From: Acetatifactor sp.
GTDB lineage: Bacteria; Bacillota; Clostridia; Lachnospirales; Lachnospiraceae
Reading direction: 5' to 3'
Assembly (NCBI GenBank): GCA_022511465.1
Contig: JAFLRM010000029.1
Location: 1 to 42,472, forward strand
Length of the DNA: 42,472 nt
Positions within the stretch are counted from its first letter, which is position 1. Each line of letters starts with the position of its first letter. The notes under the pieces are model-generated. The model had not been told where the DNA came from. It saw only the letters and a program-made list of their open reading frames with translations, and made no database searches. This document shows positions 23,019 through 31,405 of this stretch, in pieces. The position numbers were made by a program, and so were the translations under genes.

Positions 23019-23071
23019 CTCAAAATAACTCCGCGAAAAGGAAAAAGATTAACAGAATTCACTGTGAGACA

Positions 23072-23100
23072 TTGGAAAAGCCAAAAGAGTCTGCTATAAT
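23072..23100 (+). promoter_or_regulatory. Promoter of recU
   Basis: TTGGAA (23072-23077), 17-bp spacer, perfect TATAAT (23095-23100), 43 bp before the recU start codon. Confidence 0.75.
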
Positions 23101-23143
23101 AGAGGAGTTTGGAGCGAAAAATGCTTCGGATTGGAGATAAGAT

Positions 23144-23677
23144 ATGGCTACATGGAAGTCCAGAGGACTCCGCGGCTCTACTTTGGAGGAAATGATCAAC
23201 CGGACAAATGAAAAATATGCGGAAAACGGACTCGCCCTGATCCAAAAGGTTCCCACCCCCATCACCCCCATCAAGATGGACAAGGAGAACAGACAGATCA
23301 CGCTGGCCTACTTTGACCAGAAGAGTACCGTGGACTACATAGGTGCGGTTCAGGGGATTCCTGTCTGCTTTGACGCCAAGGAGTGTGCTGTAGACACCTT
23401 TGCCCTTCAGAATATCCATGAGCATCAGGTGGAGTTCATGCGCAAGTTTGAAGCCCAGAAGGGAATCGCTTTCTTCCTGATCTACTACACCCACCGGGAT
23501 CTTTTGTATTACCTCCCCTATGAAATGCTCCGTTTTTTCTGGGATCGGGCGAAGGAGGGCGGCAGGAAGAGCTTTCGGTTTGAGGAGTTGAATCCTGAGT
23601 ATGTGCTCCCCAAAAAGCATGGCATTCTTGTGCCATATCTGGACATGCTGCAGAAAGATCTGTACGACAGGGATTAA
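23144..23677 (+). CDS. recU: Holliday junction resolvase RecU
   Basis: A 177-residue RecU-type resolvase, the Firmicute enzyme that cuts four-way DNA junctions in recombination and chromosome segregation. Matching features are the start TWKSRGLRGSTLEEMINRTN, the STVDYIG segment with catalytic Asp64, and the metal-binding FDAKEC. There the usual EAK is DAK (Asp77, Lys79), a conservative change. NIHEHQVEFM matches the family's downstream helix. The ATG at 23144 follows GGAGAT and a near-consensus promoter. It is transcribed alone, away from the pbp gene that is its partner in Bacillus. Confidence 0.9.
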   Translation: MATWKSRGLRGSTLEEMINRTNEKYAENGLALIQKVPTPITPIKMDKENRQITLAYFDQKSTVDYIGAVQGIPVCFDAKECAVDTFALQNIHEHQVEFMRKFEAQKGIAFFLIYYTHRDLLYYLPYEMLRFFWDRAKEGGRKSFRFEELNPEYVLPKKHGILVPYLDMLQKDLYDRD

Positions 23678-23735
23678 TGTGAACAGCTCCCTGCAATAGA
23701 ACGAATTACTGAGAGCAAGAAGCTGAGAATTTGTC

Positions 23736-23764
23736 TTGACAGTAAACACCTGTTTCGATATACT
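23736..23764 (+). promoter_or_regulatory. Strong promoter for the 23907-24377 gene
   Basis: Consensus TTGACA (23736-23741), 17-bp spacer, TATACT (23759-23764). Transcription would begin near 23771, just before an 8-bp tandem repeat, giving a 135-nt leader. Confidence 0.75.
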
Positions 23765-23780
23765 ACTAAATAGTTTATTG

Positions 23781-23820
23781 TGCTACCATGCTAACACGTT
23801 ACCACGTTAAAGCGTTCCGG
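23781..23820 (+). repeat. Five degenerate 8-bp tandem units in the leader
   Basis: The units are TGCTACCA, TGCTAACA, CGTTACCA, CGTTAAAG and CGTTCCGG, in exact register from 23781 to 23820. The first three differ by one to three bases; the last two keep only CGTT. The block begins about ten bases after the predicted transcription start, so it could be an operator array or a short slippage repeat. Confidence 0.5.
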
Positions 23821-23906
23821 CATTGTTATTATACAATTTCATTAAAATACCCCCAATCCGGTTATGTGTTATTGACATCACTCGGAATTTACAAGAGGAG
23901 ATAATA

Positions 23907-24377
23907 TTGAAATACATATTTTCTGTAGAAGAAGCCACACAAAAATTATTTACAAGTCTTTCTGAAGCAACAGGCTGGAAGTATATGAAAAGTCAACGTT
24001 GTCTTAAAAAGACTGTTAAAGATTTAGTTTTTGAGATAGACTTTTTTACATCAAAATGGAATCTTTCACATCAGCGTGTAGAAGTAAACGCTGAATTTAA
24101 GCTATGGTGTAAAAGCTATGGGAAATTGCCTATAAACAATGTAATTGCAACAATGTCATATCACCCTGAACGGTATAGTCACAATGGCAGTTACTGGTAT
24201 GATATTTCTACGGAAAAGAAACTTTTTTCTACCTTTGAGGACTTGAATAGCAGAATACATAATACAGCAGTCAGTTTATGTACACAATTTGAAAATGATT
24301 ATCTTACGGCGACCGAGAACTTATTCAGAGAGCATTTTGATGAATATAATGTACATTTGGATTTTATAGCAATTTGA
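23907..24377 (+). CDS. Hypothetical protein with strong promoter
   Basis: A 156-residue soluble protein, AT-rich, with no signal peptide or membrane segment. Starting at TTG 23907 places AGAGGAG seven bases upstream; the longer open frame from 23823 has no ribosome site. It begins MKYIFSVEEATQKLF, has a central beta-rich stretch (CLKKTVKDLVFEIDFFTSKW) and ends with an acidic helical tail. The layout recalls DUF4304-like proteins (a Lys-rich strand, then an aromatic strand), but I cannot assign it. It stands alone between recU and the histidine operon, and its composition suggests it is accessory. Confidence 0.72.
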   Translation: MKYIFSVEEATQKLFTSLSEATGWKYMKSQRCLKKTVKDLVFEIDFFTSKWNLSHQRVEVNAEFKLWCKSYGKLPINNVIATMSYHPERYSHNGSYWYDISTEKKLFSTFEDLNSRIHNTAVSLCTQFENDYLTATENLFREHFDEYNVHLDFIAI

Positions 24378-24487
24378 AATATATTCTTGATAACGATTTG
24401 GTTAGAATATAAATTCTGTATTACATTTAGGAACACAAAGCCGAATTGAGAGAAAAAAAACAATTATATCGAACAGGAAACCATCAA

Positions 24488-25606
24488 ATGAGCAAAATCT
24501 TACTACATACCCCGGAGGGAGTCCGGGACATTTACGGAAAAGAATACGCACGTAAACTGTGGGTGGAGAACAAACTTCATGAGATCATAAAGAGCTATGG
24601 TTACGAGGACATCCAAACGCCGACTTTTGAATTTTTTGACGTGTTCTCCAAGGAGATCGGCACCACGCCCAGCAAAGAGCTGTACAAGTTCTTTGATAAG
24701 GAAAACAATACTCTTGTGCTGCGACCGGATTTCACGCCATCCATCGCCCGCTGTGCGGCAAAATTTTTCATGGAGGAGCAGGTGCCTCTGCGCTTCAGCT
24801 ATCTGGGGAACACTTTCACCAACACTTCCAACCTTCAGGGAAAGCTAAAAGAGGTCACCCAGATTGGGGCAGAGCTTATCAATGAGCCCTCCGTGGAGGC
24901 GGACGCCGAGATGATCAGTCTGGTGATCGAAGCTCTTCAAGGCATCGGATTAAAGCAGTTTCAGGTCAGCATCGGCGAGATGGAGTATTTTAAGGGACTT
25001 TGTGAGGAGGCCGGACTGGACGAAGACACGGAGCTGGATCTGAGAGCCTGCATCTCCGGCAAAAACTACTTTGCGGCGCAAGAACTTTTGAGCGAGCGTC
25101 ATGTGGCAGATCCATACCGTGATATTTTGTTGAAAGCGGCAGACATGTTCAGCGATATGGCATCTCTGTCAGAAGCCAGGGCACTGGTGAAGAATGAACG
25201 TTCCATCGCGGCTATTGAAAGGCTTGAGAAGCTGGAAGAAGTGCTGAAGGCCTACAGGGTTTCTGAGCATATTTCCTTCGACCTTGGAATGCTCAGTAAA
25301 TACAATTATTACACAGGTGTCATTTTTAAGGCGTATACTTATGGCGTGGGAAATGCAGTGGTAAAGGGCGGTCGCTACAACAATCTGCTGCACCAGTTTG
25401 GCAAGGAGGCGCCGGCCATCGGTTTTGCATTGGTCATTGATGAACTCTTGGAGGCACTGGACAGACAAAAGGTGGAGCTGCCTCTGCCAGAGGGCATTCA
25501 AACGCTATACTATAAAAAGGGAGACAGTGCCGACTATCTGGAACAGCTGAAAAGAGTAAAAGAGCTTAGAAGTCAAGGTAAAGCGGTGGCACTCACTCCT
25601 CAGTAG
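24488..25606 (+). CDS. hisZ: ATP phosphoribosyltransferase regulatory subunit HisZ
   Basis: A 372-residue HisZ, a paralogue of histidyl-tRNA synthetase that lacks the tRNA-binding domain and activates and allosterically controls short-form HisG. It shows the class II synthetase-like blocks LLHTPEGVRDIYG, LRPDFTPSIARC, RFSYLGNTF and GGRYNNLLHQFG (motif 3 region). The start ATG 24488 gives the conserved N-terminus and has AGGA upstream; the frame is open from 24446. It is the first gene of the histidine cluster. The 110-bp upstream region is too short for a T-box leader, and only a weak TTGATA/TATAAA pair (15-bp spacer, 24387-24413) was seen. Confidence 0.94.
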   Translation: MSKILLHTPEGVRDIYGKEYARKLWVENKLHEIIKSYGYEDIQTPTFEFFDVFSKEIGTTPSKELYKFFDKENNTLVLRPDFTPSIARCAAKFFMEEQVPLRFSYLGNTFTNTSNLQGKLKEVTQIGAELINEPSVEADAEMISLVIEALQGIGLKQFQVSIGEMEYFKGLCEEAGLDEDTELDLRACISGKNYFAAQELLSERHVADPYRDILLKAADMFSDMASLSEARALVKNERSIAAIERLEKLEEVLKAYRVSEHISFDLGMLSKYNYYTGVIFKAYTYGVGNAVVKGGRYNNLLHQFGKEAPAIGFALVIDELLEALDRQKVELPLPEGIQTLYYKKGDSADYLEQLKRVKELRSQGKAVALTPQ

Positions 25607-25653
25607 TGTGTTCTCAAGAAATATATTTTCGGTAAGATTTGGAGAAATAACAG

Positions 25654-26307
25654 ATGAGTGATGATAGATATTTGACCTTCGCCTTGGGAAAGGGCAGGCT
25701 GGCAAAACAGACCATGGAGCTTTTTGAGGAGATTGGGATCACCTGCGAGGAGATGAAGGACAAGGACTCCAGAAAGCTGATCTTTGCAAACGAAGAGTTA
25801 AAACTGCGTTTTTTCCTTGCAAAGGGGCCTGATGTGCCCACCTATGTGGAGTATGGTGCCGCCGACATCGGCGTGGTGGGAAGGGACACTATTTTGGAGG
25901 AAAATCGCAACGTTTATGAAGTGTTGGATTTAGGATACGGCAAGTGCCGCATGTGTGTGTGTGGTCCGGAATCGGCAAAAGAGCTTTTGCAGCACCATGA
26001 ACGCATCCGCGTGGCCAGCAAATATCCGGGTATCGCCAAGGACTATTTCTACAACAAAAAGCATCAGACCGTGGATATCATCAAGCTGAACGGTTCCGTG
26101 GAGTTGGGGCCCTTGGTGGAGCTGTCCGACGTGATCGTGGACATTGTGGAGACCGGTTCCACTTTGCGGGAGAACGGACTGGGGGTTTTGGAGGAGATTT
26201 GTCCCCTAAGCGCCCGGATGATCGTGAACCCGGTGAGCATGCAGATGGAGAATGCCCGCATCAAGAAGCTGGTGGCGGATATCCGCGCTAAGTTAGAGAT
26301 AAAGTAA
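25654..26307 (+). CDS. hisG: ATP phosphoribosyltransferase HisG (short form)
   Basis: A 217-residue short HisG that joins ATP and PRPP in the first committed step of histidine synthesis. It lacks the C-terminal regulatory domain of the long form, which fits the presence of hisZ immediately upstream (47 bp). The opening LTFALGKGRLAKQTMELFE and the PRPP-binding DIVETGSTLRENGL (about 165-178) are intact. TTGGAG precedes the ATG at 25654. Downstream, the operon is interrupted by a small TfoX-like gene before hisD. Confidence 0.96.
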   Translation: MSDDRYLTFALGKGRLAKQTMELFEEIGITCEEMKDKDSRKLIFANEELKLRFFLAKGPDVPTYVEYGAADIGVVGRDTILEENRNVYEVLDLGYGKCRMCVCGPESAKELLQHHERIRVASKYPGIAKDYFYNKKHQTVDIIKLNGSVELGPLVELSDVIVDIVETGSTLRENGLGVLEEICPLSARMIVNPVSMQMENARIKKLVADIRAKLEIK

Positions 26308-26329
26308 ATGACATCCTTAAAAATAAAAC

Positions 26330-26593
26330 GTGGCTGCAGAAATATTGATACATTTACAATTTGTTTTAGATCAATTATCAGAGCTAAATGAAATATCATA
26401 CCGCGCAATGATGGGAGAATTCATACTTTATTATCGTGGCAAGATAGTTGGCGGTATATATGATGATAGGTTACTTGTTAAACCAGTAAAGTCAGCTATT
26501 ACATATATAAAAAAACCAACATATGAATTGCCGTATGCTGGTGCAAAAGAAATGCTTTTAGTAGAAGAAATAGACAACTATCAGTTTACATAA
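26330..26593 (+). CDS. Short TfoX N-terminal-domain-like protein inside the his operon
   Basis: An 87-residue product beginning at GTG 26330 whose core EISYRAMMGEFILYYRGKIV and ...YDDRLLVKPVKSAITY match the N-terminal domain of TfoX/Sxy-like proteins. In Gammaproteobacteria Sxy controls competence; the Firmicute single-domain relatives have no proven role. It ends soon after AKEMLLVEEIDNYQF, where relatives as I recall them run another 15-25 residues, so it may be truncated at the C-terminus. No ribosome site is visible, and TTG 26345 is an alternative start. The AT-rich composition contrasts with hisG and hisD on either side. It is likely a late insertion, possibly decaying. Confidence 0.65.
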   Translation: MAAEILIHLQFVLDQLSELNEISYRAMMGEFILYYRGKIVGGIYDDRLLVKPVKSAITYIKKPTYELPYAGAKEMLLVEEIDNYQFT

Positions 26594-26650
26594 GGAACAA
26601 AAATAGAGAGAAATAAAGAGCAACGTAGAAAAAGAAAGAGGACATCACGC

Positions 26651-27943
26651 ATGAAGATCATAGAACTATCCAACGAGACCAAACAGAGCATTTTGGACGA
26701 CTTGCTAAAAAGAAGTCCTAACAACTACACCCAGTACGAGAGCACGGTGAACGAGATCATTGAGAATATCCGCACAAACCGAGATCAGGCAGTATTTGAT
26801 TACACCTTAAAATTTGATAAGTTTCAGCTCACCCCTGACAATATCAAGGTGACAAGAGCAGAGATTGATGAGGCTTACAGCCTTTTGGATACCAAACTGA
26901 TCGAAGTGATCAAAAAATCGGCGGAGAACATCCACACTTTCCACACAAAGCAGCTCAGGAACAGCTGGTTTGACTTTCAGGAGGACGGCACGATCTTAGG
27001 AATGAAGATCACCCCTATTGCCAGAGCCGGCGTGTATGTGCCCGGCGGAAAGGCAGCCTATCCCTCCAGTGTGCTAATGAATGTTATCCCAGCCAAGGTG
27101 GCGGGAGTGGGAGAGATTGTGATGACCACCCCTCCCGGAGCGGACGGCAAGGTAAATCCCGGCACTTTAGTTGCGGCGGATATTGCCGGCGTGGACACCA
27201 TCTATAAAGTGGGCGGTGCACAGGCGATCGCCGCAATGGCCTTCGGAACCCAGTCCATTCCCAAGGTGGACAAGATCACCGGCCCCGGCAACATTTTTGT
27301 GGCTCTGGCCAAGAAGGCGGTGTACGGCTATGTGAGTATTGACTCCATCGCAGGGCCAAGCGAGATCCTGGTGCTTGCCGACGAGACCGCCAATCCCCGC
27401 TATGTGGCGGCGGATCTTTTGTCCCAGGCAGAGCACGACGAGCTTGCCAGCGCTATTTTGATCACCACATCCAGAGAACTTGCCGAGAAAGTCTCCGCTG
27501 AGGTGGATGGCTTTGTGAAAGTGCTTGAGAGAGCGCCCATTATTCAGAAGTCCTTAGATAACTATGGATATATCCTACTTGCAAACAATATGGAGGACGC
27601 CATTGACGCCGCTAACGAGATTGCCTCAGAGCACTTGGAGATTCTGACTAAGAATCCATTTGATATTATGACCCGCATCAAAAATGCAGGAGCAATCTTC
27701 TTGGGCGAGTATGCCTCCGAGCCGTTGGGTGACTATTTTGCAGGCCCCAACCACATACTTCCCACCAACGGCACTGCAAAGTTTTTCTCCCCTGTGAACG
27801 TGGATGACTTTATCAAGAAGAGCAGCATTATTTCCTACTCAAAAGAAGCCCTTTCCAAGGTGCACAAGGATATCGAGCTGTTTGCAGAAAATGAGGGACT
27901 TACCGCCCATGCCAACAGTATCAAGGTAAGATTTGAGGAATAG
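26651..27943 (+). CDS. hisD: Histidinol dehydrogenase
   Basis: A 430-residue HisD, the zinc enzyme that oxidises histidinol twice with NAD to histidine, the last two steps of the pathway. Recognisable blocks are RAGVYVPGGKAAYPSSVLMN, the DKITGPGNIFVALAK loop, SIAGPSEILVLAD, the zinc-ligand segment SQAEHDELA, ASEHLEI and GDYFAGPNHILPT near the C-terminus. Length is standard. The ATG at 26651 is preceded by AAGAGGA. It lies between the TfoX-like insertion and hisB, with a 33-bp gap to the latter. Confidence 0.97.
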   Translation: MKIIELSNETKQSILDDLLKRSPNNYTQYESTVNEIIENIRTNRDQAVFDYTLKFDKFQLTPDNIKVTRAEIDEAYSLLDTKLIEVIKKSAENIHTFHTKQLRNSWFDFQEDGTILGMKITPIARAGVYVPGGKAAYPSSVLMNVIPAKVAGVGEIVMTTPPGADGKVNPGTLVAADIAGVDTIYKVGGAQAIAAMAFGTQSIPKVDKITGPGNIFVALAKKAVYGYVSIDSIAGPSEILVLADETANPRYVAADLLSQAEHDELASAILITTSRELAEKVSAEVDGFVKVLERAPIIQKSLDNYGYILLANNMEDAIDAANEIASEHLEILTKNPFDIMTRIKNAGAIFLGEYASEPLGDYFAGPNHILPTNGTAKFFSPVNVDDFIKKSSIISYSKEALSKVHKDIELFAENEGLTAHANSIKVRFEE

Positions 27944-27976
27944 ATATAGAACAGATTTATAGGAGGAGAGTTTTCC

Positions 27977-28564
27977 ATGGAACGCAACGCAGCGATCAAT
28001 CGCACTACCAAAGAGACAGACATTGCCATTAGATTGAATTTGGACGGAACCGGCCAGTCGGAAATTTCCACCGGGATCGGCTTTTTTGACCATATGCTGG
28101 AGGGCTTTGCCAAGCATGGCTTCTTTGACTTAAATTGTCAGGTAAAGGGTGATCTGAATGTGGACGGCCACCACACGGTGGAGGATGCCGGTATTGTCTT
28201 AGGAAATGCTATCAAGGAGGCTCTTGGTGATAAGAAAGGCATCCGCCGCTACGGATACTTTATCCTGCCCATGGATGACGCTTTGGCACTCTGTGCGGTG
28301 GATCTGTGCGGCAGACCTTACTTTTCCTTTGAGGGAGAGATTAACGCTCCCACGGTGGGAGACTTTGACACAGAACTTGTAAGGGAATTTTTCTACGCGG
28401 TTTCTTACAGTGCGGCCATGAACCTGCACATCAAGATTCTTTCCGGCCACAACGCACATCATATGATCGAGGCTGCCTTCAAATCCTTTGCCAAGGCGCT
28501 TGACATGGCGGTGGGAATCGACCCTAGGGTGACGGATGTGCTGAGCACTAAAGGGAGTCTGTGA
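27977..28564 (+). CDS. hisB: Imidazoleglycerol-phosphate dehydratase
   Basis: A 195-residue monofunctional HisB dehydratase, which removes water from imidazoleglycerol phosphate; the phosphatase domain seen in enteric HisB is absent. The manganese-binding histidine motifs are intact: GFFDHMLEGFAKH, DGHHTVEDAGI and SGHNAHHMIEAAFK. Length is typical for the short form. TAGGAGGAG sits upstream of the ATG at 27977. It is followed by hisIE after 48 bp, with no hisH, hisA or hisF between them as in many gene orders. Confidence 0.97.
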   Translation: MERNAAINRTTKETDIAIRLNLDGTGQSEISTGIGFFDHMLEGFAKHGFFDLNCQVKGDLNVDGHHTVEDAGIVLGNAIKEALGDKKGIRRYGYFILPMDDALALCAVDLCGRPYFSFEGEINAPTVGDFDTELVREFFYAVSYSAAMNLHIKILSGHNAHHMIEAAFKSFAKALDMAVGIDPRVTDVLSTKGSL

Positions 28565-28612
28565 AGACATCAAAATACAATATGAACCAAACGATAAAAG
28601 GGAGCCGAAAGC

Positions 28613-29896
28613 ATGATCAAGAAATTTGTACCCTGTATTTATTTATACCATGAGAAGGCAGTCAGAAGTCTGACTGACACAACTGTCGTAAATACGGATC
28701 CCGTCCGTTTAGCGGGAGTCTATCAAGAGAATAATGCGGACGAGCTGATCGTGTTCGATCTGTCCGAGACGGATGCGGAGCACGAGGCGGCTCTGAATAT
28801 TTTGAAAGAGATCTGTGCAGTGTCGGAGCTTGACGTGATCGGCGCCGGCAACATCAAGCGCATGGAGGACGTAAAGAAAATTCTTTACGCCGGCTGCAAG
28901 AAGGCAATATTGGACTACGAGAAAGAGAGCAATATTACTATCACAGAGGAAGTCTCCCTAAAATTTGGCCGGGACAAGATTCTCGCTTCTTACAACGATC
29001 CTCAAGTGCTTGTAGATCACAAAGAACTTACGGACAAATTTCTGTCAGGGCTTGTCCTGCTAAACCCTCACAAGATAAGAGAGACAGAAGATGTGACAGA
29101 ACTGCCGTTTTTGGTACAGATCCAGCAAATTGCCCTGAACAAACTGTTGGAGATCTTTGCCTACGAGCATGTCTGCGGCGTCACCGGCAACACTATCAAC
29201 GACAATATAAATGAGATTTTAGCCTTAAAGGAGCTTTGTAAGGAGAACAACATTATGGTGGAGTCTTTTCAAGCTGCTTACAAATGGGAAGATTTCAAGA
29301 AAAATAGTGACGGCATGGTGCCGGTAGTGGTTCAGGATTACCGAACCATGGAGGTTTTGATGGTGGCCTACATGAATGAGGAGGCCTATGAGAACACTCT
29401 TAGAACCGGCAAGATGACCTACTACAGCAGAAGCAGACAAAAGCTTTGGCTGAAAGGGGAGACCAGCGGCCATTATCAATATGTGAAGAGTTTGACCGCC
29501 GACTGCGATCTGGACACGATCCTGGCTCGGGTATCTCAGGTGGGTGCAGCCTGCCACACCGGTGCGAGAAGCTGCTTTTTCAACGAGATCACTAAGAAAG
29601 ACTATGAGGAGAGCAGCAATCCCCTTCAGGTGTTTGAGGAGGTCTTTGATGTGATCAAGGACCGAAAAGTGCACCCCAAGGAAGGCTCCTACACTAACTA
29701 CCTGTTTGACAAGGGGATTGACAAGATCTTAAAGAAGATGGGGGAGGAGGCTACCGAGATCGTCATCGCAGCCAAGAACCCCAACCCCAACGAGATCAAG
29801 TATGAGATCAGTGATTTTCTGTATCACATGATGGTGCTGATGGCAGAGAAAGAGATCACATGGGAGGAGATCACCACAGAGCTTGCGAACCGTTAA
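28613..29896 (+). CDS. hisIE: HisIE with an N-terminal HisA/HisF-like domain
   Basis: A 427-residue three-part protein. Residues 1 to about 215 form a HisA/HisF-like barrel ([34 protein letters not shown]). Residues about 220-330 are phosphoribosyl-AMP cyclohydrolase (HisI), with the zinc motif DCDLDTI and [13 protein letters not shown]. The rest is phosphoribosyl-ATP pyrophosphohydrolase (HisE), with [18 protein letters not shown]. HisIE carries out steps two and three of the pathway. In the barrel the first catalytic Asp of HisA/HisF is missing (VPCIYLYH where VPCLDV is expected) and the second is not evident (LASYND), so it is probably a non-catalytic structural or regulatory domain. The ATG at 28613 has a weak ribosome site. 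It is the last his gene here; hisF, hisA, hisH and hisC must be elsewhere. Confidence 0.93.
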   Translation: MIKKFVPCIYLYHEKAVRSLTDTTVVNTDPVRLAGVYQENNADELIVFDLSETDAEHEAALNILKEICAVSELDVIGAGNIKRMEDVKKILYAGCKKAILDYEKESNITITEEVSLKFGRDKILASYNDPQVLVDHKELTDKFLSGLVLLNPHKIRETEDVTELPFLVQIQQIALNKLLEIFAYEHVCGVTGNTINDNINEILALKELCKENNIMVESFQAAYKWEDFKKNSDGMVPVVVQDYRTMEVLMVAYMNEEAYENTLRTGKMTYYSRSRQKLWLKGETSGHYQYVKSLTADCDLDTILARVSQVGAACHTGARSCFFNEITKKDYEESSNPLQVFEEVFDVIKDRKVHPKEGSYTNYLFDKGIDKILKKMGEEATEIVIAAKNPNPNEIKYEISDFLYHMMVLMAEKEITWEEITTELANR

Positions 29897-29915
29897 AGTC
29901 TGTGTAAAATGCCTG

Positions 29916-30299
29916 TTATGGCTGGTCTGGCAATGTTTGAGCCTCCAGCCATGCGTCCAGATCGTCCTCATAACTGGCGGAGATAGTGTCAAAGATCTGT
30001 TCTGTGGAGAGACCTGCGATGCTGCCTCCGCTTCTGTCTAACAGAATCACTCCTATTGCCAAAAGAAGTGCTGCCAGCATACGAAGCTGGAATGTGCTGA
30101 ACATTGGCACATCATCCGGAAGTCCTTCCGGTGACCATTCTTTTCCGGAGAACTCTTTATTTTGATCATAAAAATTTTTCTTCGATGTCTTGCCATATAG
30201 GATCCTCTCGCGGTTGGACAGATCATACTGATTCCGGTTGTAGCGGGAACGGATCTGTTCCACCAGCTTTAACTTCTGATCTACCGAAAATTTTCGCAT
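29916..30299 (-). CDS. Single-pass membrane protein, conserved-hypothetical type
   Basis: A 127-residue protein on the minus strand. The first 65 residues are charged and basic (MRKFSVDQKLKLVEQIRSRY), followed by one membrane segment (about residues 70-90, LRMLAALLLAIGVILL) and a short acidic C-terminal part. GAGAGG lies six bases upstream of the start on the minus strand. I do not recognise the family; the topology suggests an N-in, single-span envelope protein. It converges on hisIE with 19 bp between the stop codons and diverges from the MoxR operon. Confidence 0.75.
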   Translation of the reverse strand: MRKFSVDQKLKLVEQIRSRYNRNQYDLSNRERILYGKTSKKNFYDQNKEFSGKEWSPEGLPDDVPMFSTFQLRMLAALLLAIGVILLDRSGGSIAGLSTEQIFDTISASYEDDLDAWLEAQTLPDQP

Positions 30300-30454
30300 G
30301 GAAAACCTCTCAAAAAGTTATCTTATCTGCAACTAATATATGGGACACCCTCTGAAAATAGAACAAACCTGACCAAACTTTATGATGTGCTTTGTCGCGT
30401 TCTGTGTTATACTAATTACAGTGTGAATTGAGCCACACAGAAAAGAGGTGCATT

Positions 30455-31405
30455 ATGAGCGCAGATAACGGCAAACGTCTGGCCGACAGGGTGCTGGAGA
30501 ATATCGCACAGGTCATCATCGGGAAGGAGAGGACGGCAAGGCTGCTTTTGACCGCGCTGGTGGCAGACGGTCATGTACTTTTAGAGGATGTCCCCGGTAC
30601 AGGCAAGACCAAGCTTGCAAAGACCTTGGCTAAGTCGCTCTCTGCGCAGTTTTCCCGCATACAGTTTACTCCAGATCTGCTTCCCAGCGATATCACGGGA
30701 CTCAACGTCTTTGACCGTCAGAAAAACGAGTTTGTCCTGCGGGAGGGCCCTGTTTTCACCAATATTCTGCTGGCGGATGAGATCAATCGCGCCACCCCCA
30801 GAACACAGGCAGGACTTTTGGAGTGCATGGAGGAGCGTCAGGTGACCATCGACGGCGTAAGCTACCAGCCTGGGGATCCCTTCTTTGTCATCGCCACCCA
30901 GAATCCCATCGAAAATGCCGGAACCTTTCCCCTTCCTGAGGCCCAGATGGACCGTTTTATGATGCGACTCTCCATGGGGCTTCCTGACCATGAGGAGGAA
31001 CTTGCCATCTTAGAGCGCTATCTGGAGAGAGAGCCCCTCTCTGAGCTTCAGAGTGTATTTACACTGAAGGATCTGAAAAGTGCCAGAGAGGATGCCGTCA
31101 AAGTCTTTGTGCATCCCTGCGTGCGTGAGTACATGGTGGATATTGTGGAGGCCACCCGTTCGTCGGAAGGTGTTGAAATGGGAGTGAGTCCCAGAGGTTC
31201 CCTTGCGCTTCTTCGCTGTGTGAAAGCATACGCATACCTTCTGGGAAGAGGATATGTGATCCCCGACGATATAAAAGCGGTAGCGGTACCGGTTCTGGCG
31301 CACCGCATTGTCACGGGCGGATATGGGCTTGACAATAAAACCACCGAACTTATAGAGACTATTTTGAGCAGTACACCGACACCCACAGAGGATTTCAGCT
31401 CATGA
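30455..31405 (+). CDS. MoxR-type AAA+ ATPase
   Basis: A 316-residue MoxR AAA+ ATPase. Family members act as chaperones that load metals or mature secreted and membrane partners. It has Walker A DVPGTGKTK (about residues 45-53), Walker B ILLADEINRATP, the sensor 1 region FVIATQNPIENAGTFPLPEA and the GVSPRGSLAL sensor 2 region. The ATG at 30455 is preceded by AAGAGGTG; the frame is open from 30428. A small GTGTG/CACAC hairpin lies in the leader (30421-30438), and a TATACT at 30408-30413 could be its -10. It overlaps the DUF58 gene by four bases, the conserved MoxR-DUF58 pairing. Confidence 0.95.
   Translation: MSADNGKRLADRVLENIAQVIIGKERTARLLLTALVADGHVLLEDVPGTGKTKLAKTLAKSLSAQFSRIQFTPDLLPSDITGLNVFDRQKNEFVLREGPVFTNILLADEINRATPRTQAGLLECMEERQVTIDGVSYQPGDPFFVIATQNPIENAGTFPLPEAQMDRFMMRLSMGLPDHEEELAILERYLEREPLSELQSVFTLKDLKSAREDAVKVFVHPCVREYMVDIVEATRSSEGVEMGVSPRGSLALLRCVKAYAYLLGRGYVIPDDIKAVAVPVLAHRIVTGGYGLDNKTTELIETILSSTPTPTEDFSS

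Noticed and set aside
24378..24487. Possible T-box or histidine attenuator upstream of hisZ
   Set aside because: The gap is only 110 bp, with no T-box sequence, no histidine-rich leader peptide and no terminator hairpin.
26308..26400. ATG at 26308 directly after hisG as start of the TfoX-like gene
   Set aside because: It is in a different frame from the conserved TfoX-like sequence; a frameshift would be required.
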